A stretch of 64,000 nucleotides of DNA from Rhodoferax sp. (GTDB taxonomy: Bacteria; Pseudomonadota; Gammaproteobacteria; Burkholderiales; Burkholderiaceae_C), in assembly GCF_023700745.1 (NCBI RefSeq), contig NZ_JAMPYG010000003.1:224509-288508 (forward strand), in the 5' to 3' direction. A program made the translations under genes and the position numbers. This document shows positions 1-9,012 of this stretch, piece after piece; positions within the stretch are counted from its first letter, which is position 1, and the number at the start of each line of letters is the position of its first letter. A model generated the notes under the pieces. That model was not told where the DNA came from, searched no databases, and was given only the letters and a program-made list of their open reading frames with translations.

Positions 1-1251
1 CGCAGCTTTCTCCATGAAGCTGTGGTGCCGTATGAAAACGACGACGTCACGCGGCTGATTCTGGACAGCCATGACGCAAGCGCCTTCGCGCCGGTGAGCC
101 ACCTGACCGTGGGTGAGCTGCGCAACTGGCTGCTATCAAGCCACGCCAGCAGCGCCAGCTTGTCCGCCCTGGCGCCTGGTCTGACGCCCGAGATGGTGGC
201 CGCCGTGAGCAAGCTGTGCCGCCTGCAAGACCTGGTGCTGGTCGCCAGCAAGTGCGAAGTTGTCACCCGTTTGCGCAACACCCTGGGCCTCAAAAACCAC
301 TTGGCCACGCGGCTGCAACCCAACCACCCGACCGACGACCTGCAAGGCATTGCCGCCAGCCTGCTCGACGGCCTGTTACTGGGCAGTGGCGACGCCGTGA
401 TCGGCATCAACCCGGCCAGCGACAACCTGCCCCAGGTGGTGCGGCTGCTGCACATGCTGGACGATGTGATCGGCCACTATGGCATTCCGACCCAGTCGTG
501 TGTGCTCACGCATGTGACCAACACGCTGCAGGCGATCGAGCGCGGCGCGCCGGTGGACTTGGTGTTCCAGTCGATTGGCGGCACCGAGGCCACCAACAGC
601 AGCTTTGGGATCACGCTGGCGCTGTTGCAGCAAGCGCGTGAGGCCGCCCTGTCCCTGCAGCGCGGCGCATTGTTTAGCGATGGCCAGCGCGGTGCGCATG
701 TGATGTATTTCGAGACCGGCCAGGGCAGTGCACTGAGCGCCAATGCCCACCACGGCTGCGACCAACAAACGCTTGAGGCGCGCGCCTACGCGGTGGCGCG
801 GCATTTCAAGCCGCTGCTGGTCAACACCGTGGTCGGCTTCATCGGCCCCGAGTACTTGTTCAACGGCAAGCAGATTGCGCGTGCCGGCCTGGAAGACCAC
901 TTTTGCGGCAAGCTGCTCGGCCTGCCGATGGGCTGCGACGTGTGTTACACCAACCACGCCGAAGCCGATGGCGACGACATGGACAGCCTGATGCTGATGC
1001 TGGGCGCAGCCGGTTGCAACTTCATCATGGGCGTGCCCGGTTCGGACGACATCATGCTCAACTACCAAAGCACCTCGTTCCATGACGCGCTCGTTTTACG
1101 CCAACTGCTGGGCTTGCGCGCCGCCCCGGAATTCGAGGCCTGGCAGCAAGCCATGGGCATCACCACCGCGGGCAACGCGTCTGCGCCGGCGCTGGCCGAC
1201 CGGCTGCCAGCCGCCTTTGCGCCCGCGCTGCAACAACTCGGAGGCGTCTGA
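1..1251 (+). CDS. eutB: Ethanolamine ammonia-lyase large subunit (5' partial)
   Basis: The reading frame is already open at the first base of the window, so the start lies upstream and 416 C-terminal residues are seen (the family is about 450-465). EutB is the catalytic, adenosylcobalamin-binding subunit that splits ethanolamine into acetaldehyde and ammonia. Family stretches seen include GINPASDN, the FQSIGGTEATNSSFG segment, YFETGQGSALSANAHHG, GFIGPEYL, and the cysteine-containing LLGLPMGCDVCYTNHAEAD block followed by GVPGSDDIMLNYQSTSFHD. eutC starts one base after the stop. No microcompartment shell genes are seen downstream, so this is probably the short cytosolic eutBC arrangement. The upstream side cannot be checked. 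Confidence 0.96.
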   Translation, partial: RSFLHEAVVPYENDDVTRLILDSHDASAFAPVSHLTVGELRNWLLSSHASSASLSALAPGLTPEMVAAVSKLCRLQDLVLVASKCEVVTRLRNTLGLKNHLATRLQPNHPTDDLQGIAASLLDGLLLGSGDAVIGINPASDNLPQVVRLLHMLDDVIGHYGIPTQSCVLTHVTNTLQAIERGAPVDLVFQSIGGTEATNSSFGITLALLQQAREAALSLQRGALFSDGQRGAHVMYFETGQGSALSANAHHGCDQQTLEARAYAVARHFKPLLVNTVVGFIGPEYLFNGKQIARAGLEDHFCGKLLGLPMGCDVCYTNHAEADGDDMDSLMLMLGAAGCNFIMGVPGSDDIMLNYQSTSFHDALVLRQLLGLRAAPEFEAWQQAMGITTAGNASAPALADRLPAAFAPALQQLGGV

Positions 1252-1252
1252 C

Positions 1253-2140
1253 GTGGTAGCGCAGCACAACACGCCCGCGCGCGCAGGACCGCCAACGCAA
1301 CCCGCGCTGGTCACGCCCACGCCCTGGGAGGCGCTGAAAAACTTCACCGATGCCCGCATCGCCCTGGGGCGCGCCGGGCGCAGCCTGCCGACCGCCGCAC
1401 ACCTGGCGTTCCAGCTGGCGCACGCCGAGGCGCGTGACGCGGTGCAGCTGCCCTTGGACGCGCACGGGATGCAAGCCGACCTGCAAGGCCTGGGCCGGCC
1501 CACCATGCGACTGCACAGCCAGGCCACCAGCCGCGCCATGTACCTGCAGCGGCCAGACCTGGGGCGCCGGCTTGATGCGGCCTCGCTGCAGGCATTGGCC
1601 GAGTGGCAGACACGGCAGGGCGCGGCGCCGGGCTTCGACGTCGCCTTTGTGGTGGTGGATGGCCTGTCGTCACTGGCGATCCACCAGAACGCGGTGGCCC
1701 TGGTGGCGCTGATGCTGCAGCGCCTGCAGTTGGATACCCAGCCTTGGAACGTGGCGCCGCTGACCGTGGTGGAACAGGGCCGGGTCGCCATCGGCGACGA
1801 AGTGGGGACCGCCTTGCGCGCCAACACCGTGGTGGTGCTGATCGGCGAGCGCCCGGGTTTGAGCTCGCCCGACAGCATGGGCCTCTACATCACCTGGGCG
1901 CCCCAAGCCGGCACCAGCGATGCGGCGCGCAATTGCATCTCGAACATCCGCCTGGCTGGCTTGTCCATCGATGCTGCCGCGCGCACGCTGCACCAGTTGC
2001 TCATCCAGGCGCGCCAGCAGCAACTGACGGGGGTGGGCCTGAAGGACGACGTAGATCACGCCTTGATTGATCCGCAAAAGGCCCCGCCCCATCAAGCGCT
2101 GATTTCTTTCTGGCATGGCCAATCGCCCAACCCACGGTAA
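1253..2140 (+). CDS. eutC: Ethanolamine ammonia-lyase small subunit
   Basis: 295 residues, matching the usual EutC length. I chose the GTG at 1253 because a perfect GGAGG lies at 1240-1244, eight bases upstream and inside the end of eutB, and the protein then begins just before the conserved NFTDARIALGRAGRSLPT stretch. Further family features are the DVAFVVVDGLSSLAIHQNA segment and VVLIGERPGLSSPDSMGLYITW. EutC joins EutB to form the coenzyme B12-dependent lyase that yields acetaldehyde and ammonia. The one-base spacing after eutB implies translational coupling and balanced subunit synthesis. Confidence 0.95.
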   Translation: MVAQHNTPARAGPPTQPALVTPTPWEALKNFTDARIALGRAGRSLPTAAHLAFQLAHAEARDAVQLPLDAHGMQADLQGLGRPTMRLHSQATSRAMYLQRPDLGRRLDAASLQALAEWQTRQGAAPGFDVAFVVVDGLSSLAIHQNAVALVALMLQRLQLDTQPWNVAPLTVVEQGRVAIGDEVGTALRANTVVVLIGERPGLSSPDSMGLYITWAPQAGTSDAARNCISNIRLAGLSIDAAARTLHQLLIQARQQQLTGVGLKDDVDHALIDPQKAPPHQALISFWHGQSPNPR

Positions 2141-2149
2141 AGTGCAGCC

Positions 2150-2578
2150 ATGCCAGCCTTCACCCTCACCGACAGCCAGCAGCAGGCGCTGCTGCAAGCC
2201 GCACGCCAGGCCCGGAACAAGGCCTACGCGCCGTATTCCAACTACCCCGTGGGCGCCGCCGTGCTCGACGAGCAGGGCCGCATCCACGCCGGTTGCAATG
2301 TCGAAAACGCCGCCTACCCCGAGGGCCTGTGTGCCGAAGCCGCCGCCTTGAGCGCGATGGTGCTGGCGGGCGGGCGGCAGGCGCGCGCTGTGCTGGTGGT
2401 GGGCAGCGGTGACGATGGCAACTGGATCACCCCTTGCGGCGGCTGCCGTCAAAAACTCCGTGAATTTGGCACGCCCGATTTGCTCATCCTGAGCGCCACC
2501 GAGTTGGCGCTGGGCCCGCGCCATACCCTGGCGCAATTGCTGCCCGAAAGCTTTGGCCCAGGCCACATCAAGGCCTGA
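2150..2578 (+). CDS. cdd: Cytidine deaminase
   Basis: 142 residues, the homotetrameric short type. It deaminates cytidine and deoxycytidine to uridine and deoxyuridine using a catalytic zinc. The zinc site is visible as C61-A-E63 (the glutamate shuttles the proton) and P-C96-G-G-C99. The NVENAAYPEGLCAE block is the family signature. It starts nine bases after eutC and heads a nucleoside salvage run (cdd-punA-deoC-deoA), so it probably feeds pyrimidine deoxynucleosides to the phosphorylase DeoA. Confidence 0.95.
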   Translation: MPAFTLTDSQQQALLQAARQARNKAYAPYSNYPVGAAVLDEQGRIHAGCNVENAAYPEGLCAEAAALSAMVLAGGRQARAVLVVGSGDDGNWITPCGGCRQKLREFGTPDLLILSATELALGPRHTLAQLLPESFGPGHIKA

Positions 2579-2601
2579 TCAAACGCAGGCCAGTACACAC
2601 C

Positions 2602-3405
2602 ATGAACGCCATCGACACCGTCCGCCAGCGCGCGCCCGGTCTGCAGCCACGCATCGCCGTGGTGCTGGGCTCGGGCTGGGGCGGGCTGACTGCGCACCTC
2701 ACTGACGCCATCCAGATTCCCTACAGCGAGTTGGCCGGTTTCCCGCAACCCGGTGTGGCCGGCCACGGCGGCAGTTTGTGGCTCGGACACCTGGGCGCGC
2801 AACCGGTGGCGGTGCTGAGCGGACGCCAGCATGGCTATGAAACCGGTGCGGTCGACGGCATGGCCGAGCCCTTGCGCGTGCTCAAAAGTCTGGGCTGCCA
2901 CACGCTGGTGCAAACCAACGCGGCCGGCAGTTTGCGCCCGGAGATGCCGCCGCAAAGCCTGATGCTGCTGAGCGACCACCTGAATCTGCCGCAGCGCTCG
3001 CCACTGGTCGGCCTGGCGGGCTCGGAGCGCTTTGTCAACATGGTCGACGCCTATGACCCGGCGCTGCGCGCCCACGCCCGGGACGTGGCCCAGGCACAAG
3101 GTGCCACGCTGTTTGAAGGGGTTTATGCCTGGTTTTTCGGCCCGCAATTCGAAACCCCGGCCGAGATCCGCATGGCCCGGCTGCTCGGCGCCGATGCCGT
3201 GGGCATGAGCACCGTGCCCGAAACCATCCTGGCGCGTCATCTGGGCCTGCGCGTGCTGGCGCTGTCCTTCATCACCAACCTGGGCGCGGGGCTGTCGGCC
3301 GAACATCTGAGCCATGCCCACACCCTGCAGCAAGCGCAGGCCGGTAGTGCAAGTGCCAGTCGTTTGCTGGCAGACATCATTGCCAAGATGGGCTCCCTGC
3401 CATGA
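2602..3405 (+). CDS. punA: Purine nucleoside phosphorylase (trimeric, PNP family 2)
   Basis: 267 residues. It splits purine (deoxy)nucleosides with phosphate to the free base and (deoxy)ribose-1-phosphate. The phosphate loop VLGSGWGG is at residues 21-28, GRQHGYETG near 74-82, TNAAGS near 105-110, then PQFETPAE (E184) and FITNLGAG (N226). The Asn occupies the place that in trimeric PNPs favours 6-oxopurines, so inosine and guanosine are the likely substrates; this is inferred. The ATGA overlap with deoC at 3402-3405 shows an operon. The symbol could equally be deoD or xapA in other naming schemes; the sequence is not the hexameric DeoD type. Confidence 0.9.
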   Translation: MNAIDTVRQRAPGLQPRIAVVLGSGWGGLTAHLTDAIQIPYSELAGFPQPGVAGHGGSLWLGHLGAQPVAVLSGRQHGYETGAVDGMAEPLRVLKSLGCHTLVQTNAAGSLRPEMPPQSLMLLSDHLNLPQRSPLVGLAGSERFVNMVDAYDPALRAHARDVAQAQGATLFEGVYAWFFGPQFETPAEIRMARLLGADAVGMSTVPETILARHLGLRVLALSFITNLGAGLSAEHLSHAHTLQQAQAGSASASRLLADIIAKMGSLP

Positions 3406-4205
3406 TGCCGCCTGACCACCCTCGCGACGGGCCGGACCAGCCACGGCACAACGCCCGCCTGGCGCTGGCCTGCCTGGACCTCACCAGCCTGAACGCGGCC
3501 GACACCGAAGCCGACATTGCCGCCCTGTGCCGGCGGGCGCAAAGCCCGTTTGGCCCGGTGGCTGCCGTGTGCGTCTGGCCGCGCCTGGCGGCTTTTGCAC
3601 GCAGCCACTTGCCGACCGCCATCGGCGTAGCGGCGGTAGCCAATTTCCCGTATGGCGACGCCGACATCAATGCCGCCGTGCGCGACACGGCGCAGATCGT
3701 GCAAGCCGGTGCGCAAGAAATCGATGTGGTGCTGCCCTACCGCAGCCTGATGGCCGGTGAGGACCGCGCCGCCAGTCAACTGTTGTTGGCTGTGCGCCGG
3801 GCCTGCCCCGGCCTGCTGCTCAAAGTGATTCTGGAAACCGGCGAACTCAAAACGCCCGCGCTGATGGAGCGCGCCTGCCAACTCAGTCTGGACAGCGGCG
3901 CCGATTTTCTGAAAACCAGCACCGGCAAAACCCCGGTCAGCGCCACCCTGGAGGCGGCGCGCATCATGCTCGGTGCCGTTGCCGCCAGCCCGGCCGCGCG
4001 CCAGCGTGTGGGCTTCAAGGCCGCCGGGGGCATTCGCACCGTGGCCGAGGCCGCCGCGTACCTGGCCCTGACGCAAGAACTGCTGGGCGCACACGCCCTG
4101 ACCCCGCAGCGTTTTCGCATTGGCGCCAGCAGCCTGTTGAACGACATCGAGGCGCTGCTGTCCGGCACGGCCGAACCCACGCCAGCGCCGCGCAATGCTT
4201 ACTGA
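3402..4205 (+). CDS. deoC: Deoxyribose-phosphate aldolase
   Basis: 267 residues. DeoC cleaves 2-deoxyribose-5-phosphate to glyceraldehyde-3-phosphate and acetaldehyde by a Schiff-base mechanism. The Schiff-base lysine is K171 in DFLKTSTGKTP, the second active-site lysine is K206 in GFKAAGGIRT, and D108 in EIDVVLPY is the acid/base aspartate. The start overlaps the punA stop (ATGA). No phosphopentomutase (deoB) is seen in this run, so that step must be encoded elsewhere. Acetaldehyde is also the product of the EutBC enzyme just upstream. Confidence 0.95.
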   Translation: MMPPDHPRDGPDQPRHNARLALACLDLTSLNAADTEADIAALCRRAQSPFGPVAAVCVWPRLAAFARSHLPTAIGVAAVANFPYGDADINAAVRDTAQIVQAGAQEIDVVLPYRSLMAGEDRAASQLLLAVRRACPGLLLKVILETGELKTPALMERACQLSLDSGADFLKTSTGKTPVSATLEAARIMLGAVAASPAARQRVGFKAAGGIRTVAEAAAYLALTQELLGAHALTPQRFRIGASSLLNDIEALLSGTAEPTPAPRNAY

Positions 4206-5535
4206 AAAACACACCATGCTGGCCCAGGAAATCATCCGCATCAAACGCGACGGCCAGACGCTGGAGCGCGCCCACATCGACGCTTTTGTGCGTGGCCTGG
4301 TGGATGGCTCCTGGAGCGAAGGCCAGGCTGCCGCGCTGGCCATGGCCATGTTCCTCAAGGGCATGAGCCGCACGGAAACCGTCGACCTGACCCGGGCCAT
4401 GACGCACTCCGGGCTGGTGATGGACTGGCGCACCGCCCACCTGAACGGCCCGCTGCTGGACAAGCATTCCACCGGCGGCGTCGGTGACAAGGTCAGCCTG
4501 ATGCTGGCCCCCATCGTGGCAGCCTGTGGCGGTGTGGTGCCCATGATCTCGGGGCGTGGTCTGGGCCACACCGGCGGCACGCTCGACAAGCTGGCCAGCA
4601 TTCCGGGCTACAACGCGGCGCCCGACGTGGCCGCGCTGCACCGCGCCCTGAAAAGTGCCGGCTGCGCCATCATTGGCCAGACCGCCGAGCTGGCGCCAGC
4701 CGACCGCCGGCTGTACGCCATTCGCGACGTTACGGCCACGGTCGAATCCGTACCCTTGATCACCGCCAGCATCCTGTCGAAAAAGCTCGCCGCCGGATTG
4801 CAGGGGCTGGTCATGGACGTGAAAGTGGGCAACGGCGCTTTTGCCGACAGTTCTGCCATGGCCACCACCCTGGCCGAATCCTTGGTGCAGGTGGCCAACG
4901 GCGCCGACCTGCCCACGCGCGCCTGGCTCACCGACATGAACCAGGTGCTGGGCAGCGCTTGTGGCAACGCGCTGGAGGTGCGGGAAGCCGTCGACTTCTT
5001 GACCGGCCACTGGCGTGAGCCCCGTTTGCTCGATGTGACCCGCGCCCTGTCCGCCGAACTGCTCGTCATGGGCGGCCTGGCGGCGGACGACGCACAGGCG
5101 CGGCAACAGGTGGATGACGCCTTGCACAATGGCCGCGCACTGGAACAGTTCGCACGCATGGTCAGCGCGCTGGGCGGCCCGGTGGACTTTTGCCAGCGCC
5201 CCGGCCACTACCTGCCCACGGCGCCGGTTCAACTGCCGGTGCTGGCACCGTGCAGTGGTTTTGTCGCGGCCATGGCCACGCGCGACATCGGCCTTGCCGT
5301 GGTGGAACTCGGTGGCGGCCGGCGCCAGGCCAGCGACACGATTGATGCGCGGGTGGGCTTCAGCCAGTTTGCCCAGCTGGGCCAGGCGGTGCAGGCGGGC
5401 GAGTTGCTAACGGTTGTGCATGCAGCCGATCAGCGGACTGCGGAAAACGCCAGCCGCGCACTCCTGACCCATCTGCAAATCGCCCCGCAGCCGCCTATTG
5501 GCTCGCCCGTGTTGATCCGGCGGCTGCTGGCTTGA
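4195..5535 (+). CDS. deoA: Thymidine phosphorylase
   Basis: 446 residues from the ATG at 4195, which overlaps the end of deoC by 11 bases; a second ATG at 4216 (439 residues) is equally possible because the family normally begins near MLAQEIIRIKRDG. The protein converts thymidine and deoxyuridine plus phosphate to base and deoxyribose-1-phosphate. The glycosyltransferase-III features are clear: KHSTGGVGDKVSL (substrate and phosphate binding), GRGLGHTGGTLDKL, then a C-terminal PYNP domain with GGGRRQASDTID. It is the last gene of the nucleoside unit; a 70-base gap follows. Confidence 0.95.
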   Translation: MLTEKHTMLAQEIIRIKRDGQTLERAHIDAFVRGLVDGSWSEGQAAALAMAMFLKGMSRTETVDLTRAMTHSGLVMDWRTAHLNGPLLDKHSTGGVGDKVSLMLAPIVAACGGVVPMISGRGLGHTGGTLDKLASIPGYNAAPDVAALHRALKSAGCAIIGQTAELAPADRRLYAIRDVTATVESVPLITASILSKKLAAGLQGLVMDVKVGNGAFADSSAMATTLAESLVQVANGADLPTRAWLTDMNQVLGSACGNALEVREAVDFLTGHWREPRLLDVTRALSAELLVMGGLAADDAQARQQVDDALHNGRALEQFARMVSALGGPVDFCQRPGHYLPTAPVQLPVLAPCSGFVAAMATRDIGLAVVELGGGRRQASDTIDARVGFSQFAQLGQAVQAGELLTVVHAADQRTAENASRALLTHLQIAPQPPIGSPVLIRRLLA

Positions 5536-5605
5536 GACCAAGCATGCCGGGTCACCAGCCAGGTTTCGGCGGACAATTCGACCTGTCCCCTCTCTGGAGC
5601 TGCCT

Positions 5606-6799
5606 GTGAAAACCCGTCTCAAAAAGTTTGTCTCGTTTCTGCTGACTTCGGTCTTGTTAGCCCTGTCTGCCAGCGCCTTGGCAGCGGGCAATATCAAGAT
5701 TGCCATTGATGCCGAATTCGGCATTCCCAACGCCACTTCGGCGCAGGCAGTGCGTGCCGGTGCGCAGCTGGCCGTCAACGAAATCAATGCCGCCGGTGGC
5801 TTGCTCGGGCGCCAACTCGAAGTCATCGAACGCGACAACCGGGCGGTGCCTGCGCGCTCCCTGAACAACCTGCGCGAATTGGCAGCCGACCCCGACGTGG
5901 TGGCGGTCATGTGTGGCCGCTACAGCCCGGTGGTGGTCGAGATGCTGCCCGAAATCCACCGCCTCAAGCTGCTGATGCTCGACCCCTGGGCCGCCGCCGA
6001 CAGCATCACCGACAACGATTTTTCGCCCAACTATGTGTTTCGCCTGTCGCTCAGGGACTCCTGGGCCTTGCAGGTCATGATGCGCCATGCCCTCAAACAG
6101 GGCTACAGAAAGGTAGGCATCTTGCTGCCCAACACCGAATGGGGGCGCAGCAGCCTCAAGGCCGCTGAAGAGACCGCAAGCAAGGACACGCGCCAAGACA
6201 TCGTCGCAGCCAAGTGGTACAACTGGGGTGATGCCAGCATGATCGAGCATTACCAAGCGCTGCGCAACGCGGAGGCTCAGGCGGTCATCTTCGTCGCCAA
6301 TGACAAGGAGGCGGTGATTCTGGTCAGGGAAATGGCCAAGCTGCCGCCAGACCAGCGCTTGCCGCTGGTAGCGCATTGGGGTCTCACCGGCGGACAGTTT
6401 TTCGAGCAGGCGGGCGCAGCCATGAAGTCGGTCGACTTGTCGGTGGTGCAGACGTATTCTTTTATTGGCAAGACCGATGCCAAGACCAAGAGCGTGCTGG
6501 CGGGTTTGAAGTCCATCACCGGCAGCGACGACCCGCGCAAGGTGGTCTCTCCGGTTGGCGTGGCGCATGCCTATGACCTGGTGCATTTGCTCGCCATGGC
6601 GATCAAAAAAGCCAAGACCACGGAACGCACGGCGGTGCGCCAGGCGCTGGAAAACCTGGGGCCGTACAAGGGCCTGGTACGCCCGCTCGACAAACCTTTC
6701 ACGGCCAAACGGCATGACGCGCTCAGCATCAATGAAGTCTTCATGGCGCGTTTTGCGACCGATGGCGCCATTGAGCCGATGCTGAAAACAAAACCCTGA
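5606..6799 (+). CDS. Periplasmic substrate-binding protein, Leu/Ile/Val-type (Peripla_BP_6)
   Basis: 397 residues from a GTG preceded by CTGGAG. A signal peptide (KTRLKK, hydrophobic core, SALA cut site near residue 26) marks it as periplasmic. The mature part has the type-I binding fold: a first lobe with VRAGAQLAVNEINAAGGLLGR and ERDNR, a central GILLPNTEWGRS motif, and a second lobe with VIFVANDKEAVIL. No permease or ATPase gene is nearby. The next gene is a membrane histidine kinase seven bases downstream, so this protein more likely serves as a ligand receptor for the kinase than as part of a transporter. The ligand is unknown; amino acids, amides or aromatic acids are typical of the fold. 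Confidence 0.85.
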   Translation: MKTRLKKFVSFLLTSVLLALSASALAAGNIKIAIDAEFGIPNATSAQAVRAGAQLAVNEINAAGGLLGRQLEVIERDNRAVPARSLNNLRELAADPDVVAVMCGRYSPVVVEMLPEIHRLKLLMLDPWAAADSITDNDFSPNYVFRLSLRDSWALQVMMRHALKQGYRKVGILLPNTEWGRSSLKAAEETASKDTRQDIVAAKWYNWGDASMIEHYQALRNAEAQAVIFVANDKEAVILVREMAKLPPDQRLPLVAHWGLTGGQFFEQAGAAMKSVDLSVVQTYSFIGKTDAKTKSVLAGLKSITGSDDPRKVVSPVGVAHAYDLVHLLAMAIKKAKTTERTAVRQALENLGPYKGLVRPLDKPFTAKRHDALSINEVFMARFATDGAIEPMLKTKP

Positions 6800-6806
6800 G
6801 GCCAGC

Positions 6807-8996
6807 TTGCTGAACTTGCAGGAATCCCTCAACAGGCTCAGGCGCTGGCGCGCCTCCAGCCTGGCCAATACCTTCGCGCTGCAGGCGGCGTTCATTGCCA
6901 TTGCCAGCATTGCGCTGGTGGCCCTGATGTCACTGGCCGTCATCTACTGGGTCGAAGCCAGCACCCAGCATGAACGGCTTCAGGAAAAATCTGGCCGCGT
7001 CGTCGAACGTCTGGAAGCATCGATCAAGGTCGTCGAGAGCTCTGTCACCGCACTGGCGAACAATCCGATGTTCATGACCGCGCTGCTCGATTCCAAAGGT
7101 CGTGATTCCTACGTGGTGCCGTTTCTGGAAAACTACAATTTCCCGATTGCGGCGTCCAGCGGGCTGGCGTTGTGCGACATCAACGGTACACGGCTGGCTG
7201 GAACCCGCTCACCGCTGTCCAATTGCCACCCGGACTCCGCCCTTTTCAAGCAGGTCATGGTCGACGGCAAGACGCTGCGTGAATTGGCCTTGCTGCCAAA
7301 CGGCCATCTGGGCTGGACGGTTTACCACGGCGTCGTTTTTGGCTACACCGGCACGGTGGAAGGGGTGGTGGTGACGCAGCTTGATTTGAATGACATCCTG
7401 CAGTCCGTGCCCAAAGATCTTGATCTGAGCGACGTTGCGCTACAGCGTACCGGCAGCACGGAAGTGCTGGTGGGTGTTCAGGCGGCGCAGGACGCGCCGG
7501 CTAACCTGCAGCAGGCCAGCGCTGCGCTCTTCAAGGATCGGCCCGAGGCGCTGCCTTACCCGCTGGAAGTGGTGGTGCGGGACCGCTTTCAGCCTTTTGA
7601 TAACAAGCTGCTGCCGCTCGGACTGGGCTATGGCCTGGCCGGCCTGTTGATGGTGCTGCTGGTCATTGTCTGGGCCCGACGCGTGTCGCGCGTTCTGATT
7701 GCGCCGCTGACCGAATTGACCAACACGGCCCACCAGGTGGCCGAGACCGGCGACCTGGGCATTGCCGTGCCAAAAACCAGCGCCGGAGAAGTGGCACAGC
7801 TGGCCATGGCCTTTGAGGTCATGGTCAACGCGGTCCGGATTTCTGAGTCGTCCCTTGAAGAAAAAGTGGCCCTGCGAACGGCACAGCTGGAGCAGTCACA
7901 GGCCACAAACCGTGACCGCACCGAACAGTTGAATGCCATTTTTGATCTGAGCCCGGACGGATTTGTGTCTTTCGATGCCGAGCGCAAAGTGACGTTTGCC
8001 AACCTGGCTTTCCTGCGCATGACGGGCACCGAGGCCAGCGACATCATCGGCCAGGACGAAGCCCAATTTTCCGGGCTGCTGGCCAGCAAATGCTTGCCCG
8101 AGTCCGTTTTTCCGGGCGTTGCTGCGCTGCGTTTGGAACGCAAAAACATGCGCGACGACGGTACGCCGGCGCAACAGGTCAGGATTCGGCACTGCCTGAT
8201 TGAGCTGGCAGGCCCGGGGCAGCGCGTGCTGGAGGTCGGCATCAGGCTGTCGCAGGCCGAAAATGTGTCGCAAATTCTGTACCTGCGCGATGTCACGCAC
8301 GAGACCGAAGTGGACCGCATGAAAAGCGAGTTCCTGACCACGGCAGCCCATGAGTTACGCACGCCGATGGCAAGCATTTACGGTTACTGCGAGCTCTTGC
8401 TGATGCGCGATTTCGACGCGGACGAGCGCAAGGACATGCTGTCCACCATCTTCCGTCAGTCCGAGCTGATGGCCTCCATCATCAACGAACTGCTGGACCT
8501 GGCGCGCATCGAGGCGCGCCGCGGCAAGGACTTCGTGTTGGAACGGCTGTCCCTGGACGAGTTGGTGAACGAGGCGGTAGCGGGCTACAAATTGCCGGCG
8601 GCGCGCGAAGCACCGCAAATTCGGGCATCCAATGAAACGCTGCTGGTACGGGTTGACCGCAAAAAGATACAACAGGCGCTTCTTAACGTGCTCGCCAATG
8701 CCTACAAGTACTCACCGCGCGGCGGCTCAATCTGCCTGAGCTTTCTTCAGGAAGTGCATCACAGCGTAGGCCGCTTCGGCATCGAGGTGCGTGACCACGG
8801 CATCGGCATGCGCCCGGAAGAAGTGGCGCGCGTCTTCGAGCGCTTTTATCGTGCCGACAGCACCGGCAAGATCCCGGGCACCGGACTGGGCATGAGCATC
8901 GTCCGGGAGATCGTCGAAATCCATGGCGGCGAAGTGACTGTGGAAAGCAAATTGGGCGAGGGCACCACGGTCACGCTCTGGCTACCCGCCGCCTGA
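6807..8996 (+). CDS. Membrane sensor histidine kinase (HAMP-PAS-HisKA-HATPase)
   Basis: 729 residues from a TTG at 6807, seven bases after the binding-protein gene. Order: transmembrane helix at about 20-48, a periplasmic sensor region to about 270, a second helix near 275-290, HAMP to about 350, a coiled coil, a PAS domain around 375-500, the HisKA H-box AAHELRTPMAS near 515, then the HATPase with N-box NVLANAYKYSPRG, G1 DHGIGM and G2 GTGLGMSIV. It lacks a receiver domain, and no response regulator is adjacent, so its partner is encoded elsewhere. Pairing with the upstream binding protein suggests ligand sensing through a protein-protein contact, as in other binding-protein/kinase pairs (inference). 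Confidence 0.88.
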   Translation: MLNLQESLNRLRRWRASSLANTFALQAAFIAIASIALVALMSLAVIYWVEASTQHERLQEKSGRVVERLEASIKVVESSVTALANNPMFMTALLDSKGRDSYVVPFLENYNFPIAASSGLALCDINGTRLAGTRSPLSNCHPDSALFKQVMVDGKTLRELALLPNGHLGWTVYHGVVFGYTGTVEGVVVTQLDLNDILQSVPKDLDLSDVALQRTGSTEVLVGVQAAQDAPANLQQASAALFKDRPEALPYPLEVVVRDRFQPFDNKLLPLGLGYGLAGLLMVLLVIVWARRVSRVLIAPLTELTNTAHQVAETGDLGIAVPKTSAGEVAQLAMAFEVMVNAVRISESSLEEKVALRTAQLEQSQATNRDRTEQLNAIFDLSPDGFVSFDAERKVTFANLAFLRMTGTEASDIIGQDEAQFSGLLASKCLPESVFPGVAALRLERKNMRDDGTPAQQVRIRHCLIELAGPGQRVLEVGIRLSQAENVSQILYLRDVTHETEVDRMKSEFLTTAAHELRTPMASIYGYCELLLMRDFDADERKDMLSTIFRQSELMASIINELLDLARIEARRGKDFVLERLSLDELVNEAVAGYKLPAAREAPQIRASNETLLVRVDRKKIQQALLNVLANAYKYSPRGGSICLSFLQEVHHSVGRFGIEVRDHGIGMRPEEVARVFERFYRADSTGKIPGTGLGMSIVREIVEIHGGEVTVESKLGEGTTVTLWLPAA

Positions 8997-9012
8997 GATG
9001 CCCGCCGACGCG

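Noticed and set aside
376..1083. Long antisense frames opposite eutB and other high-GC genes
   Set aside because: They mirror the codon bias of the true genes, lack family similarity and have composition typical of shadow frames.
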